The notes beneath the pieces were generated by a model. That model was not told where the DNA came from and made no database searches. It was given only the letters and a program-made list of their open reading frames with translations. This document shows positions 1 to 7,828 of a stretch of 21,720 bases of DNA, piece after piece. Position numbers and translations under genes: made by a program. Position 1 is the stretch's first letter. The number at the start of each line of letters is the position of its first letter. Origin of the DNA: Gammaproteobacteria bacterium (lineage in GTDB: Bacteria > Pseudomonadota > Gammaproteobacteria > Granulosicoccales > Granulosicoccaceae). The stretch lies in the NCBI GenBank assembly GCA_019634245.1, contig JAHQVR010000320.1, forward strand, positions 1 through 21,720, in the 5' to 3' direction.

Positions 1-210
1 AAAAAGCGAGCAACTAAGAAGCGTGCAACCAAGAAGCGCGCTACTAAGAAGCGTGCAACCAAGAAGCGTGCAACCAAGAAGCGTGCAACCAAGAAGCGTG
101 CTACTAAGAAGCGTGCAACCAAGAAGCGTGCTACTAAGAAGCGTGCTACTAAGAAGCGTGCTACTAAGAAGCGTGCTACTAAGAAGCGAGCTACCAAGAA
201 GCGAGCTACT
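1..210 (+). repeat. 14 tandem 15-bp units encoding KKRAT
   Basis: Fourteen uninterrupted 15-base units without any indel. The two main versions end in gtgcaacc or gtgctact; a few use cga or cgc for Arg. All differences between units are synonymous third-position changes, mainly in the Ala and Thr codons. Units 9-12 are identical at the DNA level, which points to recent tandem duplication by slippage or unequal exchange. Confidence 0.95.
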
Positions 211-225
211 CGTAAAAAGCGATAG
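1..225 (+). CDS. C-terminal end of a lysine/arginine-rich KKRAT-repeat protein (partial)
   Basis: The 5' end lies outside the window. From base 1 the frame reads fourteen consecutive, perfect Lys-Lys-Arg-Ala-Thr pentapeptides, then Arg-Lys-Lys-Arg and a TAG stop at 223-225. A very basic, low-complexity Ala/Thr/Lys tail of this kind is typical of bacterial histone H1-like or AlgP/PhaF-like nucleic-acid-binding proteins, where it acts as an unstructured DNA-binding or granule-binding arm. That role is inference, because the folded part of the protein is not visible. The frame choice rests on the basic repeat, the stop codon and the strong hairpin terminator 23 bases after it. The other two forward frames also read as pentapeptide repeats, because 15 is a multiple of 3, but the terminator does not fit them as well. 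The next gene, moeA, converges on it. Confidence 0.75.
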   Translation, partial: KKRATKKRATKKRATKKRATKKRATKKRATKKRATKKRATKKRATKKRATKKRATKKRATKKRATKKRATRKKR

Positions 226-247
226 TTCAGCAGAGTGTATTAAGACC

Positions 248-274
248 AAAAGGGGTGGCATAGCCACCCCTTTT
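248..274 (+). terminator. Strong hairpin terminator after the KKRAT gene
   Basis: A perfect 12-bp stem (AAAAGGGGTGGC and its complement) with a three-base ATA loop, ending in TTTT and followed by GCTTTT. It starts 23 bases after the TAG stop. The AAAA on the left arm gives a T run on the other strand as well, so it could also stop transcription arriving from the convergent moeA gene. Confidence 0.9.
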
Positions 275-402
275 GCTTTTCCATTCCAGCAATCCCTAGA
301 AATTAGTATCCTTTCCTAGAAACCTGCAAGTGCTCTTTTTCCTATATTTTAAGGGGAATTCGCGCCGAGTTTCGATAGAATCTACCCTCTGATGTCAGGT
401 GG

Positions 403-424
403 CAGCGTTGGAATTGACACGCTG
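403..424. other. Inverted repeat just past the moeA stop
   Basis: CAGCGT and ACGCTG arms, 6 bp and perfect, around a 10-base loop, 8 bases beyond the stop of the minus-strand moeA. No T run follows on the minus strand, so it is not a classical intrinsic terminator. It may only be a 3'-end stabilising hairpin or chance. The remaining bases between the terminator at 248-274 and moeA show nothing else I can support. Confidence 0.3.
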
Positions 425-432
425 TGAAGCCT

Positions 433-1680
433 TCAAAGTACCGAGTCAGAAAACTGATTCAGTGGCAGTACAGACACCCATTCACCCACGTTACATCCCG
501 TCGATTCGCTGGGTAGAACGACTAATGCATTGGCTTGATGTAAGGAAGTCAACACGTGTGAATCTTGTAGTCCCGTTGTGACCACTTGTAGCTGTCCCTG
601 ATCAGAGCAAGTCAAAACCGCTCGCTGAAATTCAACCCGGCCAGGCAGTTTGGTCAACGCGTTTGCTGCCTGGGCCAGAACTTCAATTCGTTTTGTAGCT
701 GGCCGATGCAATAAATGATCAATGGCGGGGAATATAAACAATAGGCAGGTGATGGCGGCTGATACTGGATTTCCCGGTAGCCCAAAAAACGCCGGGCCAC
801 TATGCAATTGACCAAAAGTGAGTGGTCGGCCTGGTTTTACCGCTATCTTCCATAGATCGATGTCGCCAAGCTGATTCAGAGCCGATCGTACGAAATCTGC
901 ATCTCCTACCGAAACCCCTCCGGTGGACACTAATAGGTCAAATTGGCCAGATTTTGCTAATACTGCTTGGATATCAGACAGATTGTCTGCGACCACACCT
1001 AAATCGATGATTTCTACAGGTTTCTCTGATAGCACTGAGTGAAGCAGTGGGCGATTAGCGTCATATATTTGACCTTTACTCAGAGGCTGTTCTGCAGAGA
1101 CCAATTCATCGCCGGTTGAAAAAATTCCAATTCGCACTGGGCGAAAAACCTCCACCTGAGTAATGCCTTGTGCTGAGAGCATGGCTAATGCTGAGGCGCT
1201 CAATCGATCACCTCTTTTGAGTAAGGTTGTCCCTTCGGTTTGGTCCGACCCGATAGGACGTACATGTAGTGAGCATTCCGGTATTACATCGATGGCTATC
1301 GTGTCGCCCTGCCGGGAAATGTTTTCTTGCTGAACCACTGTGTCTGCGTCATCCGGCACTCTGGCACCCGTCATGATTCGCACACATTCACCCTGTTTAA
1401 GTGTGTCACCAGACGGGTGCCCGGCGAGCGAGGTGTCTATCACTCTCAGGCTTTGGTGGGCATCGGTATGCCGAAACGCATAGCCATCCATCGCCGCTGA
1501 ACGGAACGGTGGAACGTTGATCTCCGCCTGAATATCCTTGGCTAGAATGTGTCCGCCTACCTGATCAGTCGATTTACGCTCATAGTCACTTAGGGGTTCC
1601 AGGAGTGCGGTTATGCGAGCTAAGGCTGTTTCAATCGAAATAGCGCTAGGATCCGCATCGTTGGTCTTTTTAGTGTTCAT
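433..1680 (-). CDS. moeA: Molybdopterin molybdenumtransferase MoeA (first copy)
   Basis: MoeA inserts molybdate into adenylylated molybdopterin to give molybdenum cofactor. The 415-residue product has the family landmarks: PPFRSAAMDGYA (D65), RIMTGARVP, the STGDEL motif (E192), GGVSVGDADF (D262), WKIAVKPGRP (K278 and K282) and GLPGNPVS, followed by the C-terminal domain. These match the E. coli residues D59, E188, D259, K275 and K279, and the equivalent of D142 is kept (D146), although the usual GED there reads GSD. I chose the ATG at 1680. An in-frame TTG at 1710 would add ten residues with no family match and no good ribosome binding site; an AAGGA lies about 15 bases before the ATG. The gene is alone and divergent from xerD, separate from mobA and the second moeA near the other end of the window. 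Confidence 0.93.
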   Translation of the reverse strand: MNTKKTNDADPSAISIETALARITALLEPLSDYERKSTDQVGGHILAKDIQAEINVPPFRSAAMDGYAFRHTDAHQSLRVIDTSLAGHPSGDTLKQGECVRIMTGARVPDDADTVVQQENISRQGDTIAIDVIPECSLHVRPIGSDQTEGTTLLKRGDRLSASALAMLSAQGITQVEVFRPVRIGIFSTGDELVSAEQPLSKGQIYDANRPLLHSVLSEKPVEIIDLGVVADNLSDIQAVLAKSGQFDLLVSTGGVSVGDADFVRSALNQLGDIDLWKIAVKPGRPLTFGQLHSGPAFFGLPGNPVSAAITCLLFIFPAIDHLLHRPATKRIEVLAQAANALTKLPGRVEFQRAVLTCSDQGQLQVVTTGLQDSHVLTSLHQANALVVLPSESTGCNVGEWVSVLPLNQFSDSVL

Positions 1681-1774
1681 GGAGTTTAATATCCATCCTT
1701 CGGTGGGCAACGCGTAACCAATTATTAGCGCTCAAATCGACATTGATTGCTCGCTGGTCGACTATTCTAAGGCC

Positions 1775-2689
1775 ATGGGTGAAGTTGATAGTCGCTGTAA
1801 AGAAGATACACGGCTCCTGATTCAATTTGGCGATATGTTGTTGATCGAGCGTGGTTTAAGTGCTCGCACTATTAGCGCTTATTTATCAGATATAAAATTA
1901 TTTGCGGATTGGCTCGTGGTGGAGACGCAGCGGACACTGGGTATGGCTGAGCGTAGTGATGTGATGACCTACCTGGGCCACAAGGTTCAAGATGGCAGCA
2001 GTTCTCGAAGTGCCGCCCGCATGCTCTCGGCGCTGCGGCGATTTTACGGGTTTTTGAAGCGTGAGCGCATCGTTGAAGAAGACCCCACAGCTCTGGTCGA
2101 AACACCGTCCATTGGTCGGCCGCTGCCAGTCACACTGACAGAGACGGAGGTGGTTGACCTACTCGATGCGCCAGACACAACCCAAGCGATGGGAATTCGT
2201 GACAAGGCTATGTTGGAACTTGTCTATGGCTGTGGCTTACGGGTATCAGAGCTGGTGTCGCTGAGTGTCGATCAAATCAATCGGCAGCAGGGAGTGGTGC
2301 GAGTTTGGGGGAAGGGCAATAAAGAGCGCATGATACCCATCGGAGAAGTGGCCGACCATTGGTTGGGTCGATACCTGGAAACAGCGCGGGATGCGTTCTT
2401 GAAAGGACCCACAGAGGCACTATTTTTATCTTCTCGAGGCTCAGCCTTGACTCGACAGTCCTTCTGGCACCGTATCAAGGCCTATGCCGCCATTGCGGAC
2501 ATCCGGGCATCCATTTCGCCCCATACTTTGCGGCATGCGTTCGCAACTCATTTGGTGAATCACGACGCTGATCTGCGAGTGGTGCAGCTATTGCTTGGTC
2601 ACAGTGATCTGTCGACTACGCAGATTTATACACATGTAGCCACAACTCGGTTAAAGAGCTTGCATAGTGCTCATCATCCGCGGGGCTAG
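1775..2689 (+). CDS. xerD: Site-specific tyrosine recombinase XerD
   Basis: XerD acts with XerC at dif to resolve chromosome dimers under FtsK control. The 304-residue protein has the N-terminal SAM-like core-binding domain (about residues 12-100) and the C-terminal catalytic domain with all expected residues: R156 (GLRVSEL), K180 (GKGNKER), H250xxR253 (SPHTLRHAFATHL), H276 (LLGHSDLSTTQIYTHV) and the nucleophile Y285. Length is close to the usual 298. The call of XerD over XerC rests on the sequence style and on dsbC directly downstream, an arrangement known from Pseudomonas and relatives. The ATG at 1775 is needed to include the first helix; only a short AAGG lies just before it. No attachment site or integron features surround it, so it is a housekeeping recombinase rather than a mobile-element integrase. 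Confidence 0.93.
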   Translation: MGEVDSRCKEDTRLLIQFGDMLLIERGLSARTISAYLSDIKLFADWLVVETQRTLGMAERSDVMTYLGHKVQDGSSSRSAARMLSALRRFYGFLKRERIVEEDPTALVETPSIGRPLPVTLTETEVVDLLDAPDTTQAMGIRDKAMLELVYGCGLRVSELVSLSVDQINRQQGVVRVWGKGNKERMIPIGEVADHWLGRYLETARDAFLKGPTEALFLSSRGSALTRQSFWHRIKAYAAIADIRASISPHTLRHAFATHLVNHDADLRVVQLLLGHSDLSTTQIYTHVATTRLKSLHSAHHPRG

Positions 2690-2807
2690 CCCCAATTGAT
2701 GATACTGTGTGGTTTATCCGAATTTGGCCACATTCGATCGTAGCCAACGCCGTAAAACCGGAACTTTTCAGCCCAAAAGGGTACGAATCGTCGGGAATAG
2801 GGAATAA

Positions 2808-3554
2808 ATGATGAAAAAACTCAGCGCAGCTTTTATCGTAATCATCGGGTTGGCTTTCGGGCCAGGTTTGTCTGTTGCAATGGATGATGAATCCTTAGCG
2901 ACGGTTCGCAAAAACCTTGAAACTCACCTACCCGGCATACCGGTTACGAGCCTTCAGCCTGGACCCATTGAGGGTCTTTATGAACTCATTACTGAAGGTC
3001 AAATCTACTATCTCGATGCCACAGCGACGCACCTCATTGATGGCATGATTATCGATTTGGCCACCCGCGCAAACCTCACCGAGAATAGACTCGGCGGCTT
3101 ACATTTCGGTCTGCTGGAAGAAATCGGTGAAGATCAAATGATTGTTTATCCAGCCAAGGAAGACACTGGGCGATCCATCACGGTATTCACCGACATCACC
3201 TGCGGCTATTGTCGTCGCTTGCATCAAGACCTCGATACGTTGCTTGAAGCCGGTGTTAGCGTTCGCTATTTATTGTTCCCGCGTGCTGGCTTGAATTCTG
3301 ATGCGGCGGCTAATCTTGAAAGTGTGTGGTGTTCTGATGATCCGCTTCAGGCCATGACCGATGCTAAGGCGGGTAAAAGCATTAAGTCGTTAACGTGCGA
3401 AAACCCTATTGAATCTCATGTTGCCCTTGCTGAGAAAGTCGGGCTGCGAGGGACACCTTTGATTTACCTTGACAACGGTGAGCGCGTTCCTGGCTACCGT
3501 GATCCAAAAGTGTTGGCTGAGTCGATCAATAACTCAGAACCGTTGACCAATTAA
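2808..3554 (+). CDS. dsbC: Thiol:disulfide isomerase DsbC
   Basis: Periplasmic disulfide isomerase and chaperone that repairs wrongly paired cysteines and is kept reduced by DsbD. The 248-residue precursor starts with a signal peptide (MMKK, hydrophobic 7-22, cleavage probably near VA-MDD around residue 24). The dimerisation domain covers roughly 25-90 and the thioredoxin-like domain 115-245. The active site is TCGYC (C132, C135). The cis-proline loop is RGTP (T216, P217). A second cysteine pair, C175 and C197, corresponds to the structural disulfide of the family. A GGGAATAGGG-type purine stretch precedes the ATG. The gene follows xerD by 118 bases and precedes the TPR gene by 63 bases on the same strand. 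Confidence 0.93.
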   Translation: MMKKLSAAFIVIIGLAFGPGLSVAMDDESLATVRKNLETHLPGIPVTSLQPGPIEGLYELITEGQIYYLDATATHLIDGMIIDLATRANLTENRLGGLHFGLLEEIGEDQMIVYPAKEDTGRSITVFTDITCGYCRRLHQDLDTLLEAGVSVRYLLFPRAGLNSDAAANLESVWCSDDPLQAMTDAKAGKSIKSLTCENPIESHVALAEKVGLRGTPLIYLDNGERVPGYRDPKVLAESINNSEPLTN

Positions 3555-3603
3555 TTTCAAAACCATGAGTGGGTGTTTTTTTAAAGAGTGGTAGATAGAG
3601 CTT

Positions 3604-3609
3604 AAGGAG
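3604..3609 (+). promoter_or_regulatory. Ribosome binding site AAGGAG fixing a GTG start
   Basis: AAGGAG sits 8 bases before the GTG at 3618. It is the clearest Shine-Dalgarno sequence in this part of the window, and it supports a GTG start that puts a signal peptide at the N-terminus of the TPR protein. Confidence 0.7.
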
Positions 3610-3617
3610 AGGGTACT

Positions 3618-4166
3618 GTGAGGCAGTGGTTATTACGTGGTTTGTTCTTTGTCTTCTTCGCGCCACAATCACTCTTAGCAGACCAGACTGATCCTGCACT
3701 GCCGACGCTTTTTGAAGAGTTAAAAACAGCAGAAACTGCTACCCAGAGTGCGTTGGTGGAGTCTCAGATTTGGCAGCATTGGCTATCGGCGCCTGACGAC
3801 AATGCCAACGCCTTGATGTCTCAAGTGGTTGGAGCTATGCAGTCCGGACAGTTGATTCTGGCATTGAAGCTGAGCGACCAATTGGTGGATAGCTCGCCCA
3901 ATTTTTCCGAGGCCTGGAACAAACGCGCCACCATCCACTATTTAATGGGTAATCCGGATGCATCGGTGGCTGATATCCAGAAAACCCTGGCGTTGGAGCC
4001 GAGGCATTTTGGAGCCATTTCTGGTCTGGGGCTGATTTTTCATCAAAAAGGTGATTTTGACAGCGCCTTGGCGGCCTTTGAAGAAGTTCTTGAGATAGCG
4101 CCGCAGTCGCAAAATGCTCAGATGAGTGTTGAGCGCGTGAAGCGAGACATGCGCTCGGAAATTTGA
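3618..4166 (+). CDS. Periplasmic tetratricopeptide-repeat protein
   Basis: A 182-residue protein of unknown specific function. Residues 1-21 form a signal peptide (MRQWLL, hydrophobic core, cleavage near LLA-DQ), so it should act in the periplasm. Two clear TPR units cover about 97-130 (SEAWNKRATIHYLMG, then LALEPRH) and 131-164 (GLGLIFHQKGDFDSALAAFEEVLEI), with a weaker one at about 63-96. The AWNKRAT and LEPRHFGA motifs recall a widespread, uncharacterised proteobacterial TPR family that also carries an IW..W segment (here residues 51-55) before the repeats. It lies between dsbC and the DUF3187 gene on the same strand, which suggests an envelope-assembly scaffold, but that is inference. Confidence 0.85.
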   Translation: MRQWLLRGLFFVFFAPQSLLADQTDPALPTLFEELKTAETATQSALVESQIWQHWLSAPDDNANALMSQVVGAMQSGQLILALKLSDQLVDSSPNFSEAWNKRATIHYLMGNPDASVADIQKTLALEPRHFGAISGLGLIFHQKGDFDSALAAFEEVLEIAPQSQNAQMSVERVKRDMRSEI

Positions 4167-4204
4167 TCAACGGGTCGCGACCGCCGTAGTGTGGGTTTTA
4201 ATAA

Positions 4205-5200
4205 TTGCGCGTGTTCTTAATTTTTAATTGGCGGTTTATCCTTACAGCATTGGCAACTCTGTTAGCCAGTGGTGCCAGTGCCGAACCTCAATTCGTCCAT
4301 CATCGTGCCTACGATCCATTCAACGCTCTGTTTGGCGTACCTGCAATAGCGTTGCGCACGACCCAGCAGTCTATTCAACTAGGCCTTACCCACAATAATG
4401 TGTTTATGGGCGGTGTCGCGGGCGAGAATGAACAAGGCCAACGATTAACCTTAGATGGAGAAACTTCCCAAATCACTGTGCGCTACAGTCGGCGTCTAAA
4501 TTCCTGTTGGGCACTGGAAGCCAGCGGTAGTTGGGTCGCTCATTCCAGAGGTTGGTTTGATCGCTCCATCGACGATTGGCACCAAGTCTTTGGGCTTCCT
4601 GATGCGGGGCGTGATGAAGTCCCCTTTCATCAGCTGAACTATGGTTGGTCAAACAATACTGCGGAAGGTGTCGGTTTTGAGCTGGATCAGGCGGCCCGTG
4701 GATTGGGCGATGCATTTGTCGGTGCCCAAAGGTATTTGAGGTGCGATCAAGACAGTACGCTGTTTCGAGCTGGCGTGAAGCTACCTTTGGGCTCTCTAAG
4801 CGATTGGACAGGTAGTGGTTCTACCGATGCGTTCGTTGATGCACAGACTGGCTGGTGGAAGCCACGAGCGGGGCATGCCTTCGCTGGCAGTGTCGGAATG
4901 CTACTACCAGGGTCAGTACGGGAGATTCAAGCGCAACAGTCTGTCGTGGCCTATGGAACTCTTGCGTGGCAATGGCAGGTAATACCTCCGGTTAGTGTCG
5001 GTCTGCAGTTCGATTGGCATACCGCCACGCTGGACAGTGATTTGGAGGAGGTTGGTTCCACTGCTGGAATGCTCTCTATGAACTCAAGCTACATTACCCA
5101 ACAAGGTACTCGGTTCGATTTCTCGGTGTTTGAAGATATCATTGTGGATACCGCTCCAGACATTGCTATACGACTTGCGTTTACCCGTCATTACCCATAG
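4205..5200 (+). CDS. DUF3187-family outer-membrane-type protein
   Basis: A 331-residue exported protein with a signal peptide (hydrophobic about 11-22, cleavage near ASA-EP, residue 26) and alternating amphipathic strands rich in Tyr, Trp and Gly, as in a beta-barrel. DUF3187 features that I recognise are the early DPFNALFGVP segment, the IDDWHQVFGLPDAGRDEVP motif (about 122-140) and the C-terminal FEDIIVDTAPDIAIRL segment (about 309-324). Function is unknown in the family. It has only two cysteines after the signal peptide, C101 and C180, which could form one disulfide. The start is uncertain: TTG at 4205, or GTG at 4211, neither with a clear ribosome binding site. The gene follows the TPR gene by 38 bases. 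Confidence 0.8.
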   Translation: MRVFLIFNWRFILTALATLLASGASAEPQFVHHRAYDPFNALFGVPAIALRTTQQSIQLGLTHNNVFMGGVAGENEQGQRLTLDGETSQITVRYSRRLNSCWALEASGSWVAHSRGWFDRSIDDWHQVFGLPDAGRDEVPFHQLNYGWSNNTAEGVGFELDQAARGLGDAFVGAQRYLRCDQDSTLFRAGVKLPLGSLSDWTGSGSTDAFVDAQTGWWKPRAGHAFAGSVGMLLPGSVREIQAQQSVVAYGTLAWQWQVIPPVSVGLQFDWHTATLDSDLEEVGSTAGMLSMNSSYITQQGTRFDFSVFEDIIVDTAPDIAIRLAFTRHYP

Positions 5201-5252
5201 GGCACTTGTGGTCGGACGTTATCTGGTATCGTGCTTCGCTAAGTTAAGTGGC

Positions 5253-5273
5253 ACGCACCGCAAGGCGTTTTTT
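5253..5273 (+). terminator. Possible hairpin terminator after the DUF3187 gene
   Basis: An ACG...CC-GCAA-GG...CGT hairpin with a two-base bulge is followed directly by six T. It is in the right place to end the plus-strand run that begins at xerD or dsbC, about 52 bases past the DUF3187 stop and before the convergent Lon gene. The stem is short, hence low confidence. Confidence 0.4.
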
Positions 5274-5311
5274 CCGTCGTTGGTATCCGCCCAGTTGTCA
5301 CACGGCGAGCA

Positions 5312-7732
5312 TTACCCAAAGACAATATCGAATACGTCGTCATAGGTTTGGGCAAAATGGATCTCTAGGTTTTCAGTGATGTACTCGGGAAGCTCATGAA
5401 CATCGCGTTCATTCGATTCGGGTAGCAACACTTCTTTTATACCGGCTCGGCGAGCAGCAATCAGTTTTTCGCGAATTCCCCCCACGGCGAGTACCTCGCC
5501 TGTGAGCGTTATTTCACCGGTCATGGCGATGTGTTTGCGAATCGGCTTATCCAATGCCAATGAAAGCATGGCTGTGACCATCGTAACGCCGGCACTGGGG
5601 CCATCTTTGGGCGTCGCACCTTCTGGTACATGAACATGCATATGAGCGCTCATAAAATACTCATCTTCCACACCATAGTAGTCGGCGTTGCTGGTCACAT
5701 AGCTATGAGCAATTTGTGCGCTCTCATTCATAACCTTACCCAGTTGGCCTGTGAGTTTGAGCCCACGGTCCTTGGTGTGCACTTCGGTGGCCTCAATGGG
5801 TAGGGTTGCCCCTCCCATGGCTGTCCAAGCCAAACCGGTAACCACACCGACACCTGCGATCTGTGTTTCGCCTCTAAACACTGGCTCTCCCACATACTCC
5901 ACGAGGTTTTGGCCGGTGATACTAAGCTTCTGCTCACCTTCCAGTAATTTGACAATACTTTTTCGCAACACCCGATGGAGCAATTTCTCCAGGCCGCGCA
6001 CGCCAGCCTCCCTTGCATAGCCTTCAATCAGTGATCGCAGAGCCGAGTTGGAAATCTTAACTTGAGAGGCTTTGACTTTATTGCGCTTAAGCAGACGAGG
6101 CCACAGATGGCGTCGCGCTATTTCCAGTTTTTCTGCGGTGATATAACCTGCAAGCCGAATAACATCCATGCGGTCGAGTAATGGTTTTGGAATCGTGTCG
6201 AGCTGATTGGCGGTACACACGAATAGCACGTTTGATAAATCCACTCGAACATCTAGGTAATGGTCGAGAAACTCACTGTTCTGCTCTGGGTCGAGAACTT
6301 CGAGCATCGCGGAGGCGGGATCACCATTGTAAGACGCACCCATTTTGTCGATTTCATCGAGCATGATCACTGGGTTGCTGACCTGCACCTGTTTAAGAGC
6401 TTGCACAAGTTTGCCTGGCATGGCACCGATATACGTGCGCCTATGGCCTTTAATCTCTGCCTCGTCACGCATGCCGCCAACGCTGAAGCGATAAAACTCC
6501 CGGCCCAAGCATTCGGCTATGGATTTACCAATGGACGTTTTTCCCACACCGGGTGGTCCGACAAACAACAAGATCGATCCGCCAACTTCGCCGCGAAAAG
6601 AACCCATCGCTAAAAATTCCAATATGCGATCTTTGATGTCGCTTAACCCGGCATGATCGCGATCAAGAACTGTGCGAGCGTCATCAAGATCGTAATTGTC
6701 GGAACTGTGGATACCCCAGGGAAGGGAGCTTAACCAATCCACATAATTGCGGGTTACACCATACTCTGGAGAACCGGTTTCGAGAATCGACATTTTCGTG
6801 ATTTCTTCGTCGAAGCGCTTGGTGACGTGTTCGGGTGGATCCGCTTTTTCCATCCTTTGCTTAAATTCATCGATATCGGCAGTTCTGTCATCTTTAGCGA
6901 TGCCCAGTTCGCGCTGTATTACTTTGAGCTCTTCTCGTAAGAAGAATTCTCGCTGGTGTTTGGTCATCTTTTGTTCTACTTCAGAGCGGATCTCGCTCTG
7001 CAGCCGAGCAACTTCCAACTCTTTGTGAAGTAATACCAGTACTTTTTCCATCCGCTTCTGCAACGCAACGGTATCCAAAATCCCTTGTAGATCGGTGCCG
7101 GGGGCCGTTGTTATGGCAGCGGCGAAATCCGCCAATGGCGAGGGTTCATTTAAATTGAAATGATTTAGAAAGTTTTTGAGTTCTTCGTTGTACAGCGGAT
7201 TGAGTGGAATGAGCTCTTTGATCACTTGAATCAAGGCCATCGCATAGGCTTTTATTTCCTTCGTATTTTGAACCGCCTCATCGGGGTAGGTCACCTCTGC
7301 TGCGAATGGCGGCTTGTCGTGAATCCACTGATTGATGCGAAACCGCTGCAGGCCTTGTGCAATAAACTGAATTTTCCCATTGCTATGAACCACATTGTGT
7401 AACCGCACGACACAGCCAATTCGAGCAAACTCTGCGGGGGTTGTGTCAGCGGCTGAATCGCTGTCACCGGCATAAGAGAGGCCCAGCAAATGTTGATTCA
7501 TTTTTTGCAGTTGGGCAAAGGTGTCACTCCAGGGCTCTTCATCTACGATCAGCGGTTGCACTTGAGCAGGAAAAAATGGGCGTTCAAATATGGGCAGCAG
7601 CAACAGTCGTTCAGGTAAGTTCTGATTCGGAAGAATTAAACCCTGTTCGGTGGCGGTGTCTGGACTATCTGCTGAATCTTCTGTTTGCATCCCTGCATCC
7701 ACGATTTCGGAGGTGATTTTCTTATTGCTCAT
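5312..7732 (-). CDS. ATP-dependent Lon-family protease, AsrA-like (second Lon type)
   Basis: An 806-residue Lon-type AAA+ serine protease that unfolds and degrades cytoplasmic proteins. Domains in order: N-terminal substrate-binding LAN domain (about 38-240), coiled-coil region (about 240-300), AAA+ module with Walker [10 protein letters not shown] (392-400) and Walker B VIMLDEID (455-462), and the C-terminal protease domain with the Ser-Lys dyad S713 ([10 protein letters not shown]) and K756 (GGIREKL). The N-terminal [18 protein letters not shown] segment differs from canonical E. coli Lon (LPLRDVVVYPHMVIPLFV) and resembles the second Lon of Pseudomonas, AsrA, linked there to heat and antibiotic stress. 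It stands alone, without clpP, clpX or hupB beside it, which agrees with that type. The start is a clear ATG with AGGG shortly before it. Confidence 0.93.
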   Translation of the reverse strand: MSNKKITSEIVDAGMQTEDSADSPDTATEQGLILPNQNLPERLLLLPIFERPFFPAQVQPLIVDEEPWSDTFAQLQKMNQHLLGLSYAGDSDSAADTTPAEFARIGCVVRLHNVVHSNGKIQFIAQGLQRFRINQWIHDKPPFAAEVTYPDEAVQNTKEIKAYAMALIQVIKELIPLNPLYNEELKNFLNHFNLNEPSPLADFAAAITTAPGTDLQGILDTVALQKRMEKVLVLLHKELEVARLQSEIRSEVEQKMTKHQREFFLREELKVIQRELGIAKDDRTADIDEFKQRMEKADPPEHVTKRFDEEITKMSILETGSPEYGVTRNYVDWLSSLPWGIHSSDNYDLDDARTVLDRDHAGLSDIKDRILEFLAMGSFRGEVGGSILLFVGPPGVGKTSIGKSIAECLGREFYRFSVGGMRDEAEIKGHRRTYIGAMPGKLVQALKQVQVSNPVIMLDEIDKMGASYNGDPASAMLEVLDPEQNSEFLDHYLDVRVDLSNVLFVCTANQLDTIPKPLLDRMDVIRLAGYITAEKLEIARRHLWPRLLKRNKVKASQVKISNSALRSLIEGYAREAGVRGLEKLLHRVLRKSIVKLLEGEQKLSITGQNLVEYVGEPVFRGETQIAGVGVVTGLAWTAMGGATLPIEATEVHTKDRGLKLTGQLGKVMNESAQIAHSYVTSNADYYGVEDEYFMSAHMHVHVPEGATPKDGPSAGVTMVTAMLSLALDKPIRKHIAMTGEITLTGEVLAVGGIREKLIAARRAGIKEVLLPESNERDVHELPEYITENLEIHFAQTYDDVFDIVFG

Positions 7733-7828
7733 GACCCTAAGTTATGCAATCCATACGCCTTTTCAAGTGCCCGGTGATCGGAAACTAGCGGTGTTTTGCG
7801 GTGTCCTGGCAGGCGCGATCGCACCCAA

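Noticed and set aside
23..319. Open frame of 98 codons through the tandem repeat (PRS/LLRSV-type pentapeptides)
   Set aside because: It is an alternative frame of the 15-base repeat and runs across the hairpin terminator at 248-274. The KKRAT frame has the basic composition and a stop just before the terminator.
1743..1768. TTGATT ... TATTCT as a promoter for xerD
   Set aside because: The spacer is only 14 bases and the -10 box ends 6 bases before the ATG; the match is no better than expected in an AT-richer intergenic gap.
1775..2689. Tyrosine recombinase as a sign of a mobile island or integron
   Set aside because: Its sequence and the dsbC neighbour identify chromosomal XerD; no tRNA, direct repeats, attC sites or phage genes are near.
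6260..6613. 117-codon open frame opposite the Lon gene
   Set aside because: It is antisense to the conserved AAA+ region, has no recognisable protein features, and arises from the coding constraint of lon.
7742..7767. CTTGAAA followed by TTGCATAA on the minus strand, like a heat-shock sigma-32 promoter for the Lon gene
   Set aside because: The -35 part matches well, but the -10 part is poor, the spacer is short, and transcription would start only about 3 bases before the ATG, cutting off the AGGG ribosome binding site.
7815..7822. GCGATCGC palindrome in the rep-lon gap
   Set aside because: A single 8-base palindrome with no other copies noted nearby; no support for a regulatory or HIP1-like role.
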